DNA of 64,000 nt. Source: Anas platyrhynchos (lineage: Eukaryota > Chordata > Aves > Anseriformes > Anatidae). The stretch lies in NCBI RefSeq assembly GCF_047663525.1, contig NC_092612.1:715501-779500 (forward strand), given 5' to 3'. The notes under the pieces are model-generated. The model worked only from the letters and a program-made list of their open reading frames with translations, was not told the origin of the DNA and did not search any database. Made by a program: the position numbers and the translations under genes. Positions 20,963 to 32,900 of the stretch are shown here, in pieces (position 1 is the first letter of the stretch; each line of letters opens with the position of its first letter).

Positions 20963-23900
20963 TTACAGAGCCGGGCAGGCGACCTGGTGCCGGATGCCGT
21001 CGTTGCACATGAGGGCAGCCGCCCGCTCGTCGCCGTCGCCGTGCTGGCACTGCATGTAGCTGATGCCGTGGGGCGAGTAGCTGTGGTGGGCGCACACGTT
21101 GCAGGCGCGGGTCATGGTGCCCCCCGTGCTGCTCCTGCGGATGGTGGCAGAGGGGAGCCCCCCCCCGCCGGGCACCCATCAGCACCCGCTGCTGCTCGCC
21201 AGGGCTGGTGCCACCCCTTGGTGCCCCCCCATGATCCCCCCCAGCACCCTGCTGGCTGCCACCAGTGCCACCCAAAAGCACCCTTTGGTGCTCGTCGGTG
21301 CCTGTTAGCACCCATCCGAGCCTGCTGGCACCCACCCGTGCCCCTCAGCCCCCCCCCGTGTCTGGTGGCACCCACAGGTGACCCGTGGTGGCCATCGGTG
21401 CCTGGTGGCACCAGCGATGTCCACGGGTCCCCAGATGCACCCATGGTTCCCAGCCGTCCCCAGCACTTCCCAGTGGCACCCATGGGACCCTGCTGGCGCC
21501 CACCCTTGTCCCCGCGCCCCCTCACCTGCAGTCGCTGCAGGTCCGCTGGCACTCCTTGCGGCGGTAGCGGCAGATGAGGGCCCAGATGAGGAGCCCCAGG
21601 AGGCTGAGGAGCAGCAGCGAGCCCAGGATGGAGCCCACGATGATGCCCGCCTGCCTTCCGCCTCCTGCCGCAGGAGCACAGCCTGTCACCGCCGGCCTCT
21701 CCACCGGCTGTCCCCACGGCACCGCACCGCCGGTGGCATCCCGGTGCATGGAACCAGCCCCCCCCCCCCCCGGCAGAGCCCCCTCCCCATGTTTCCCCCC
21801 CCCCATGGTGGCACTTACTTTGTGAGAGGCCGAGGTTGATCTGGCACACGGCGTAGCCCACGCGGTTGGTGACGCGGCACTGGTAGACGCCAGCGTGCAC
21901 CTCGGACAGGCTACGGATCAGAAGGTCGCCAGGAGCACGTCCTGCGGGGGAGACAGGGACATGGGGACATGGGGACATGGGGACGCAGGGACACACACAG
22001 CCATGGGTGCACACAGACACGTGCAGACACGTGTGTACATGGATGTGCACGGCTGCAGCCAGATATGGGCAGGGTGCACACGGACACAGGCACACAGGGA
22101 CAGGGAGCACAGGGACATGGGGACACGGGGACACAGGGACACGGCTGCACATGGATGTGGGCACCTGAGGACACAGACACGCATGGACACGGAGCCTCGG
22201 GGACATGGGCGCACACAGACATGGGCACACGGGTGTTGGAGCACACGGGAGTGGGAGCACACGGATGTGGGGGCACACGGATGGGGGCGAACACAGGCGC
22301 ACATGGACACGGCAGCCATGCACACGGGCACCCAGACAATCACGTATGTGCGTGGACACCCATGGACATGCGTGCACCCGGACACGGGATCACACAAACT
22401 CAGGTGTGCATGCGGCCATGGATGCACACGCACATGGACACGGACACGGATGCACACGCACACGGATGGACACGGACACGGGAACACACAGCCATGAGCA
22501 CCCATGGATGCAGACCCCCAGCCAGACACCCCCTCCCCAACTCACTCAGGACCCCCCCCTCCCCACTCAGAGCCCCCAGCACCCACCTTGGAGGGTCCCA
22601 TGGGGCAGGCGGCCCCCGCCGTATCCATCAGCCAGCTTGGCCCACTGGTAGGCGAGCGGCGAGGCCCCCCCTCGGCTGTAGCAGCGCAGCAGGACGCTGC
22701 TCCCCTCGATCAGCTCCCCCTCGGTCCAACACTGCGGGGTGGCCGGCTTCTCTGCGGGGCAAGGGACACCGTCACCGCCGGGAGCACCGGGAGCACCGGG
22801 GGGGTCAGGGCTCCCGCCACCGTCGGGGAAGGGTCCGGGGGGCTCACCTTGCACGGTGACGATGACCTCGTGCACCGCCACGGTGTTTTTCTTCACCCGG
22901 CACTGGTAGGTGCCGGTGTCGGAGACCTGCAGGTCGGCCAGGCGGATGGAGGCGTCGTGCTGCCCCGGGTCGTTCTGCACGAAGGCCACCCTGTCCTGCA
23001 GCCCCGAGCCGCTGCCGTAGTTGACGTGGTGGTCGTGGTAGGACAGGAACTGGGGGGGGGGACACGCAGAGGTGAGGACGGGCAGGGGGAACCCCCTGAG
23101 GGGGTAGAAAAGGGGAGGGAACGGCGCTGCCTGCTCCTGCCCTGCCTGCTCCTGCCCTGCCTGCTCCTCGCACGATGCAGCTGCAGCCCTGCCTGTCCTG
23201 CCTGGTCCTCCCCTGCTCTGCCAGACCCTGCCTGCCCTGCCTGTCCTGCTTGTCCCTGCCTTTCCTGCTCGTCCCCGAATGTCCTGGATCTTCCTGAATG
23301 CCTGCTCCATCCCTCCATCTTTTTCCATCTTTCCTACCCCATCTCGCTTTATCCATCTCTCCAGCTCCATCCTTCCTCCTCCAGCTCTCCTCCACCCCTC
23401 CTGCCCCATCCCTCTTCCATCCCTCCTGCCCCAGCTCTCCTCCATCCCTCCATCTCCATCCCTTCTCCTCCCCTCCTGCTCCATCCCTCCAGCTCCATCC
23501 TTCCTCCTCCAGCTCTCCTCCACCCCTCCTGCTCCATCCCTCCTGCTCCATCCCTCCTTCCCCAGCTCTCCTCCATCCCTCCATCTCCATCCCTTCTCCT
23601 CCCCTCCTGCCCCATCCCTCCTGCCCTCCGCACCCCCGTGGGATGGGGGCAGCAGCCGAACATCCCCACCCGGAGCCGGAGCCCTCCGTGGCCGGGGGTC
23701 ACTCACCACATTCTCTGGGCCGGTCCGCTCGGGCGTGATCTGGATCCACTCGATCCCCACGCCCTGGGGACCGTTGTCTTCAGGCTCGAGGACGTAGGGG
23801 CAGCCCAGCTTCACGGAGTCACCCTTGGCCAGGTACAGAACCTCCCGGCCCTTGCTGTTGATCCTTACGGCCAGGAGGAGAGCTGGGGAGAGAAAGGCAC

Positions 23901-24359
23901 CGTGGCACCGGGTGGGCAGCGCCTGGGCACCGTGCTCCGGCACCCCACGGCACCCCACGGCACCCCATGGCACCCCACGGCACCCCACAGCACCCGACCC
24001 ATGGGGGCACAGACCCATCTGCTGGGGTTTTAACACCCACAGGGGCTTGGGTGTCCCGGTGGTGGGACTGAGCACCCATGGGTGCTGGCAGCCTTTGGGG
24101 ACAAAGTGCCACGGTGGGCTCCGTGCCACCCGCCTGCCTTCGGACACGGCGTGGCCAAAGGGTGTCAGGACGCATCCGGCTCCAGATGCTGGCGCTCTGC
24201 TGCCCGCGGGGTGCACCCGCCCTGGCACCCTTGGGTGCCCCGTGGCCAGGCATCCTCCCCTCCATCCTGGGTGGCATCTCCGCAGGAGCGCAGGGAGCGG
24301 CGGCGCCTACCTGGCATGAGACCCAGGAGCAGGAGCAGGCCGGCGCCGTGCCCTGCCAT
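20963..24359 (-). CDS. VSIG8: VSIG8, V-set and Ig domain membrane protein
   Basis: Type I membrane protein with two Ig domains; in mammals linked to epithelium/hair and reported as an inhibitory partner of VISTA. Seven exons: 24311-24359, 23707-23882, 22848-23049, 22587-22751, 21819-21941, 21526-21664, 20963-21134; phases close, 341 residues (human 414). Signal peptide MAGHGAGLLLLLGLMPG, then AVRINSKGREVLYLAKGDSV and LGCPYVLEPEDNGPQGVGIEW, close to human VSIG8, with YQCRVKKNTVAVHEVIVTVQ ending the V-set. The second Ig has CWTEGELIEGSSVLLRCYS and VYQCRVTNRVGYAVCQI. Transmembrane GIIVGSILGSLLLLSLLGLL. The tail is short and Cys-rich (ECQRTCSDC, ACNVCAHH) and does not resemble the human tail. It heads a block with CFAP45-TAGLN2-IGSF9, as in human. 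Confidence 0.92.
21950..22510. repeat. CACACGGACACGG minisatellite in VSIG8 intron 4
   Basis: More than 500 bases of degenerate 6-12 base units (GGACACGG, CACACGGA, GGGCACAC) filling the intron between the two second-Ig exons. Confidence 0.92.
23110..23640. repeat. CTCCATCCCTCC minisatellite in VSIG8 intron 2
   Basis: Pyrimidine-rich array with at least two levels: a short CTCCATCCCTCC theme and a longer block of roughly 110 bases (CTCCATCCTTCCTCCTCCAG) that recurs near 23360 and 23490. Confidence 0.9.
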
Positions 24360-26916
24360 GACGCTGCAGCCGTGCCGGGCGGTGAGGAGGAGCAGAGGGA
24401 GCAGAGGAGGCTCCGAGGCGACGAAGCAGCCCGGCCGTGCGGGGCCGCTTTTACATGCTGGGCCGGGGCGCTCCTCCCTGTGGGGCGGATGCCTTTGGGA
24501 TGACTGAGTGGCTCCAAGCTGTGCGTGAGCGATGCCGCCCTGCTCCACTCCCTACCTGCTAATTAAGCGCTGCCATGCTACGGGCTCCCATCCAGCCAGA
24601 ATTGGGCTGGGGGCTGCAGCATCGGGGGGCTGGGGGCACCGGGATGCTCCAGGGCACCCATTTGGAGGAATCGGGCAGGGTTTGGGGGCTGCAGACCCAC
24701 GGTGGCCGGCACCCTGGGGTGGGCGGCTCTGGGATGAGCGTGGGCAGTGGGAAAAATCCACCTGGGACCCTTCGGGAGCATCCCGAGCGTGGCCGAGCAC
24801 CGCGACTCCATGGCGATGCCGCCTTGGCCCCACGCCGGTCCCAAAAGGCTTTTGGTGCTGGAGCAGGACTCAGGGCAATTGCAGGAGCTTAAAGGTGTGG
24901 TTTGACCATGGGCTTAAAGCTCCTGCAGATCCCTCCTCCAGTCCTGCCCCCTCGGTGAGCGGGCACGGGGACGCCGCGGGCACGCGGGGACCGTGGTGCC
25001 CACCGAGACCCCCACCGGTGCTGGTGGCACTGGGGGGATGCGGTGTCCCAGGTCACAGATGGGAACATGGGGACATCGGGGCACGGGGACAGCACGGCCA
25101 GGCCATGCTCTGAGCGGGGTGACTTGGGGAGCTGGAGGGGAGGAAGAGAGGGGATGAAGGCTGCTGGGGTCCGAGGACAGGAGCTGGGGACAAGGATGCG
25201 CTGCAGGAGGACGGGGGATTTGGGGACAGGGACGCGCTGCAGTGGGGATGGAGGATTGGGGACAGGGATGCTCGGAGGTGGCCAAAGGAGCTGGGGGCAG
25301 GGATGCTCTTGAGCAGGAGACAGAGACAGGGACCGGGCTGCTCCGCACTGGGCGCAGGACCTGGGGACTGGGATGCTCCGGAGGTGGCAGAAGCCCCTCG
25401 GGGGCTGCTCGGCCCTTTGGGACCCCCAAATTGGGACCACTCTGCACGACGTCCCCATCCCCTGGTGGGGCTGCTCCGGTCAGTGCCCAGCGCTGCCCCG
25501 CGGCACAGCTCGGCCTCCGCCGGTGCTTTCCACCCCGCCACTGCCCGAGCCGGCCTGGCAGCACCTCCCAGCCGGTCCCAAACGCTCCCCGAGGCCACGA
25601 GCTGCTCCATTTACTGGCCCCAAACCCGGCTCCCCGCTGCCAGTTAACCCTTGGTGGCCTCGCGCCGGGAATTGCGGGCACGTGCTGTGCCGCGTCTGTG
25701 ATTTGGGGGCCGTGGCCAAGCCCCGGGGCGACACCGAGGGGGCGAGGGGTTGGGTCCCCGTCCCCCCCCCCCTTACTGCCGGGGCCGTCCCCGCTGTGAC
25801 GGGGCCGTGGCTCACCCGGCTCGGGGCTCGGTGCCGGCGCGGCGCTGGCTCCCCAGCCGGTGACTCCCGCATTCCTCGCAGCCCCGCTCGTGCAGGAAGG
25901 GTGGGGAGCCTGCTCCACCCCAGCTGGCCCCCGCCGGTGGTCACGGTCCCCTCGGCGTGGTGGCTTGGAAACCCTTGGGGCTGAGCCTGGCCTAGAACAA
26001 GGCTGTGACTCCTTGGCCGAGGCAATGACCGGGAGTGACATGGCCAGAGGTGGCCACCGGGGACGGCGGCGTGGCCAGGAGAGCCTGGTGGTGAGCACCG
26101 CGGGTCCTCTCCGTGCCAAAACCCCACGGAACTGGGGGCTTGGTGGCCAGGTCCTGGGGCTGCCCAACCGTCCCCAAAGGGTCTCAGAGCCTGACTCTGT
26201 CCCCACCTGGGGACACGGCTGCTGGAAGAGATGGGGAAGGGAGAAGAAGAGGCCACGGCCCCTTCCTGCTCCCTCTTTACCCAGCCCCGGTGCTGGTAAG
26301 GGGTGGCACTGGTGTCCCGTGCCATCTCCCTGCCCTGGGCAGTCTCGCCTGTGCCAGCTCTCCTTATTTTTTTCGGCTGCTCGGACAATTAATCAGAGCC
26401 ACTCCTATGGGATCCCAGCCCTCTGAAGCTGCCAGTCCCTGTCCAAATGTTTTTTTTTTTTTGGTTGTTTGTTTTTTTTTTAACGTTTGCATCACGCTCC
26501 GGTCTCTTTGCTGTGTCCCTGCAGAAGGCCACTGCCACAGGGCCTCGCGGTGACACCTCGGTGAGGCAGTGCCACTTCCAGGGCGGATGCAGCAGCGGTG
26601 ACCGGGATGGCCCTGCACCCACGGGCAGCCAGGGCTGGGCTGCGTGCCGAGAACAAGGCACACGGGGACCCCCCTGAGCCCCCCAGGAAGAGCCCAGGGG
26701 CTGGGGACGCTCCTGTCCCCCCCAAGGACATGGTCCAACTCCTGCATCCCCCAGCAGGGGTGGGGAGGTGGGCGAGGGGCGATCTCCATCCCGGGGAGGG
26801 GACAAATCAGCCAAGGGGCATTTGAACCACCCCAGCCCCTGGCCTGCACGTGCGAAGCAAGAGAAGGACGGACGATGCTGGCTGCTCCACAAACACCTTT
26901 TTGTAAAAAACTCTGC
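24360..26916. other. VSIG8-CFAP45 intergenic region
   Basis: About 2.5 kb. The left part is the VSIG8 promoter side. About 25080-25390 is a GGGGACAGGGATGC-type minisatellite. Two T-runs lie at 26449-26480. Human has no gene at this point, and I find none here. No canonical polyadenylation signal for CFAP45 was seen at the right end. Confidence 0.6.
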
Positions 26917-29900
26917 CTAAGCAGACCCCAGCTCTCCCACTGCCGGCGGGGCAGCGCTCTGCTCCTTGCTCTGCTCCTCGCTCTGCTCCCCGTGGGGCTG
27001 AGCCTGCCCGGGGGCTGCGCCTGCCCGGTTCAAGGCCCTCCGCTCCACCTGGGCGCAGTACTTCTCGGGGATGCCGGCGGCTCTGCGGAGGAAAGAAAAC
27101 CTCAGGCACCCTGTGCCACGCCAGGACCACGGCCTCGGAGCAGGGTCCGTTTGGAGGGGACGGAGAGGATCCAGCGGGGTGGTGGTTCAGGGGGTCGGGG
27201 CACGGTGGGAAGTGGGGACGGGATTTGGGGACGTGTGGGGAAGCGGGGAGCGAGCAGGCGCTGATGGAGCAGCACCTGAGCTCCTGCATCTTCTTCTCCT
27301 TGAGCTCGGTGATGCGCTGGCTGCGCCGCCGGGCCTCCTCCTGCAGCCGCTGGAACTCCTCGAAGGCGGCCGCCCGCTCCTGCGCCCGCCGCTGCCGCCA
27401 CTCCTGCATCTGGCGCCGGACGTCGCCGGCGTGGGCGCGCTGCAGGGCCGCCTTCCGCGCCGCCTCTGCCTTCTCCTTCTCCATCTGCTCCTGCTGGGCC
27501 CTGCGGGCGAGAAGCCCCCTTCCTCCTGTGCTCCGCTCACCCACCCGCGTGGGCTTTTTGGCACCCCCGCGCCCCCTTGCCATCACCACCTGAGGATGCG
27601 CTCGAACTCGTCGCGGTCCTGCTGCACCTGCACGCCCATGCGGTGCTCCCGCGCGGCGATCTGATCCAGGCGGCTCCGCTTCAGCTGCTCCTCCAGCTCG
27701 GCTTTCCGCCGCGCCGCCTCCTGCTCCTTGCGCCTCCACTCCCGCTCGGCCGCCTCCTGGCTGCGCTTGGCCCGCAGCGCGTCCTGCCCGGGGGGACAGC
27801 GGTGACATTGGGGGGACCGAAAGGGTTGGGAGGACTCCACCGTGGTTCTGTTGTTCGCTCCAGGAGCTGCAGGGACCCTGTAGAGCCCCCACCTCCATCT
27901 CCAACCTCGCTGTGGTGGTGTCGGGGAGGGGAGGCAGCGCGGTGGCACCCCACACAGCGGCTCACCTGCTCTGCCCGGTGGTCCTGGGCCCTTTCTTGCA
28001 TGGCCCTCAAGCGCGCCGTCTCCTTCTCCTTCTCCTGACGGATCCTCTCCTGCTCAGCTTCAAATTCGGCCTCCCGCTCCTACTTGGGACACAGCCTCGG
28101 GGCAGCTCCTGGGGTGCCCCTACCGAGCCCCTGCCCGTGCCGTGTCCCACTACCATCTTCTGCTTCTGGTACTCGAGTATCTTCTCGTCTGCCAGCCTCT
28201 CCTGCCGCAGCTGCTCCTCCTTGTACCTCTGGTTCTCGTCATTGATGCGTTTGATCTCTGCCTGGATTTTCTTCTGTTGCTCCTGCCTCCGCTCCAAGTC
28301 CTGCGAGCGGGGCCGAGGGGCTGAGGGGCGGTGGGACCAGAGCCTCCCCTTGGGGGGAGGAGGGCTCCATGGCTTGGGGTTATTTTTGAGGATGTTTCAG
28401 CCTCTCCAAGAGACCAGGGCCTTAATTCTGCCGCCTGTTGTCTCCCCACCCCGGGTCTCAACACCCTTCCAGCAAGGTGAGGGATCTCCCTCCAGCCCCC
28501 CGTGCCCCCCCAGATGTTTTCTGCCCGCTGACCTTCTGGTCCTCCAGCTTCAGCTGCTCCAGGTGCTGCAGCATCTCCCGCGTCTCCTGGTCCCGCTGCT
28601 CGGCTCGCAGCGCCCGCTCCTCCGCGTTCTTCTCTATCTGCTTTACCAGCTCCTGCCTCCCCCTGCAAGGAGAGGTCCCCCCCCGGCTCAGCCCTGTGCC
28701 CTGGAGCGGTGACACCGGTGTGGATGGCAGGAGGGGGGCCTGGGGGTGCTGAGCTGCAGTGTGGGGCTGGTGGACAGCACAGAAACACCAAATTGTAGGG
28801 GTTGGAAGGAACCTCGAGGTCCAAACCCCTGCCAAAGCGGGTTCCCTAGAGCAGGTTGCCCAGGGAGGCGTCCAGACGGGTCTCAAATATCTCCAGAGGA
28901 GACCCCACAACCTCCCTGGGCAGCCTGTCCCAGTGCTCCATCACCCTTACTGGGAAGAAGTTGGTGAGGAACTCCCTGGGCCCCATTTTGTGGCCATTGC
29001 CCCTTGTCCTGTCCCCACAGAGCACTGAAAGAGGTTGGCCAAACCCCTCTGCCTCCCACCCCTCAGGTATTTTTACGCATTGAGGAGATCCCCTCTCAGT
29101 CTCCTCTTCCCCAGGCTGACCAGACCCAGGTCCCTCAGCCTCTCCTCACAGGGGATGCTCCAGGCTCCGGATCACCTTTGTGGCCTCTTCCCCCAATCCT
29201 TTTTGCTCCAGGTGAGGAGCTCCCGGTGCCGGCACGAGGTGAGGGCCCCCCCTGCTCGCCTGATCAGCTCCTGCTTCCTCCGGCGCTCCAGCTCCTCCTG
29301 CATCTCGTTGGCCTTCTGCCTCTCCACCTCCATCATCTCGGCCAGCCGCCTCTCCTCCTCCTCCAGCTCCTTCGCCACCAGCTGCTTCTCCAGGATCTGC
29401 GTGTCGCGCACCATGTGGCACTTGGCCCCGAGGATCAGCTGCGGGGACAACAGCTCTGCGTGGGACAGACGGACGGAGGGACAGACAGACAGACAGATGG
29501 ACAAAAATGGACATGGAAGAGGGAAGGAGGGGACGACCCCGGGCGGCACCACGCGGAGCAGGGCGCAGGGCTCGTCCTGGCCGTGCCGTGGGGTGGTTGG
29601 GGAGGGTCTGGGGGCACCCCCGTTGCCTCTCCACATTGGGTGCGTGCGGTGCTGGGGGCGGACGGGCAGCTCGCGGCCGCACCTCGCTGAACTCCTTGAT
29701 CTCGTCCTCCTGCTCCATGCGCATCCTGCTCGCCCGCTGCAGCAGGTGCTGGGCCCGCTCCTTCGCCTCCTCCTCCAGGTCGCTCAGTTTGCCCTTCTGC
29801 TGCTGCAGCGCGGCTCGCTGCTTCGCCGCCGCCTTGCGCTCGCTCACCGCCTCCTGCGGGGGACAGGGGGGCGAGCTGAGACCCTCCCGTGCCCCTCTGG

Positions 29901-32900
29901 AGGGGGGCACCCCCTGACTGGGGTGGGATTGCTTCCCCAGCCATGGAGCGGGCAACGCTGGGGACCCCACTCCTGGGCTGGGGGGGTCGGGGAGAGCTGA
30001 GGTTTGCCCCCCTGTGTGCCAAGACGTTGGTGGCACGGGGTGAGGGTGGTGGTCCCCAAGTGGCTCAGGCTGGGTGCACCCCCCTCTGCCCGCAGCCCTG
30101 CCTGCAAGATGGGGAATGCCTACGAGAACGGCTTCCTTCTCCGCCTTGAGGGCCAGCAGCTTGGCCTCGCGCTCCTCCTTGCTCAGGACTCGGGACGCTT
30201 CTTTGATCCGCTGGAAATCCTCCTGGCTGATGATGAGGGATGCTGCCGGGTTCTCCACGGGGACGCTGGTGGAGAAGGGCACGGAAAGGGGGTGTCACTG
30301 GCACCGAGCATCCTTCAGCCCCCTCCGTGCCCTCCCGGCCTGGCAGTGGGAGCTGCTCGGGCTGTGCGGGGGCAGGAGTCACCCCCGAGCAATGCAGGAA
30401 GCACTCGGGCTGTGGCTTCCCCAGTGGCCCCAGTTCTCCCGGTCAGGGGGGGGAAAGAGAGGAACAGAAAGTGCAGTGAAAGCTGCGGCCGTGCGCGGGG
30501 AACAGGATGTGCAGCAGGGCAGGGTCCACCCGGGAAAACACCCAAACCTTCAGCACGTGCCCGGCCAGTCCCCACCAAACAACGCCAGGAATATTTCAGG
30601 CCGAGCCGACCAGGCTGTCATTTGGGGAAAGTGTCACCGCTGCCCCGACCCCTTTTTTCCAGTGGGGCGTCCTGCTCATCCCTGACCGTCGCTGGTCCCG
30701 AGCGCTGGCTCGAAGCCTCCGCTTTGGGGAGCAGCAGCTGCCTTTTGGCTGTGTTTGATGACACTCGGCACAGCCTGGGCTTGGCTCCTCTGCCCCAGGA
30801 ATTCGCTCGGCACGAGAGGAGGAAGCGCCGGGGCCGGGTCCCCTCCCAGCGCTGCCAGGTGCCCCTCCAGCTGCGGAGCAGCCTCACGCAGCGAGCCACG
30901 AACCCTGCCCGTGACTCAGGCTGTGGCTTAGAGGAAATCGCCGAAGCTCCGGGTGCCCCCATTTCCCCGTGTGTAAAAATGTGGATAATAACACGGGGCT
31001 GCTTTCCACGCGAGGGGTAAGGAGTTAATTACGCCGCGCATTACTCAGGTACCATGGTGACGCGTGCGGTGTGGGAGCGTGCATTACCCAAATGCAGGCA
31101 GCACTTTGAAGATGCTCAGGACTAAGAATTTAGTCATTATTATTATGTGTCACCTTTCATCCACCCAGGTGAATATGAACAGATACCTGCATAATAATCG
31201 CTCGGGAGCTGCATCACAACATCGGATTCCAGGACGCTTGAAAGAATGGGTAATGGCCACAACGGCCCTAATAAATGTAATGACACAGTGACCACTGCTT
31301 GAGCTGTCTCACTGTTTGGGTGACCGACCTGAGATGTCTAGGGCCTGATTTTCAGGAATGAAACTGGCACAAAGAGTTTCCAGCAGCTTTGGCTGGAGCT
31401 GTGGCCGTGCCACACATCTGGAAACTGGCCCTCGGCTTTGTCAGGTCGGCCATAAAAGAACCCGAGCGTGTAAAATTGGGCACCAGCCCCGAGAGCCTGA
31501 ACCGGTGCCTCTGCACCATCGCAAGCTCCATAAAACCCAAGCCCAAACCGTCTGTGGGGCTGCTGTCACGTTTTATAGGGTGCAAGAGCATTACGCACTG
31601 GTTCAAAACAGGAAGCAAAGGCGAGCGGCGGAGCCAGCTCCAACTGCAGGGGAAATTTCGGAAGGTCAAAATTAGGCTAAATTAGATTTGGCTGGGATAA
31701 TGGCACTATTCTTGTCCGTGCGCTGCAGGCTTTTAACAAGGCGTAGTAATTAAGGCCGGGGTTCTTACAGTTCAGCCTCGCTTATAAAACATCCCTGTGG
31801 AGAAACGCACGGCTCCGCGCCGCGCACGGCCAGCGGGCGACACCGCCTCCGTCACGGGGATTTTGGGCACGGGGTGGGGGGGAGCGTTTGGTGGGTGCGG
31901 GGGGGTGGGTGTCTCACCAAGGGCAGCCCAGGGGACTTACACGAGGTCACGGATGAAGTCCTTGGTGATGAGGCGGATGGTCTCGGGTTTGTGCTCGCCA
32001 GCTGGCACCGTTTTTGGGGCGCTCTGCACATCCCGGAGGATGACGATGGGGGTGCTGGGGTGCGACTGCCGCAGGTTCTGCAAGGAAGGACGGCGTTCCC
32101 CCCCCTGCCTGCCACCAGCCCCTACCCGTCTCCGTCCCCAGCTCCTGGACATGTCCCAACCCCGAGCCAGCACATCGGGGAGCGCCCCTGATGCTCCCTG
32201 ACAAAGCCCAGCCCCACCGCCGAGATTTTGGGCAAGGGAGATGCTTCTGTGCCACGGGGAGAGGTGAAAACACGTGGGGTGGCTGAGGTTGGAAGGCACC
32301 GGGGGGGCCACCTGGTCCCAGCACTGCCCAGCACCGCGTCCGGATGGCTCCTGGAGCAGCCACTGGGTACCGGTGCCAAGGCTCCATCACCCACCCGGCC
32401 CCCCCAGTGCTTCCCGCTGCCCCAGCAGAGCCTCCTGGGCTCTGGGTTTTGCCCGGGGCCTCGTGTCCTGCCTCTGGGCACCGCTGGCAGGAGCCCGATG
32501 TCCTCTGTACCACCCCACAGGGTCCATCGGACACGGGTGGGAGCCCCCCGAGCCTCCTCTCCCCCTGGCCGAGCAGCCCCAGCCCGCAGCCCCTGCCCCT
32601 GGGCAGCTCAGGTAGCCCAGGGCACGGCCCTGCTCCGCCGTCCTGCCAAGCACCGTGGGTGATGGCAGGAGCAGGAGGGGCAGAAATGCCCCCAAATTGA
32701 CCCAAACTCGCAGCAGGGTCCCAGAGGGGCCAACTCAAGGTCTGGCTCCGCAGCGTGACTGGAACCGGTGCCGGCTCCTGGCCACAAAGCAGCCCGAGTG
32801 GCACAGGTCCCTTTGCTCGAGCTGACAGTGCCACCTAGTGAGGTGTCACCCATCGCTGGGGTGCCGGGGACCCCGCTCCACCCTTCCCTGAGCACGGGTG

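Noticed and set aside
24490-26800. An SLAMF or FCRL gene between VSIG8 and CFAP45
   Set aside because: No Ig-type Cys/Trp pattern or in-phase exon was found; frames are short or repeat-derived.
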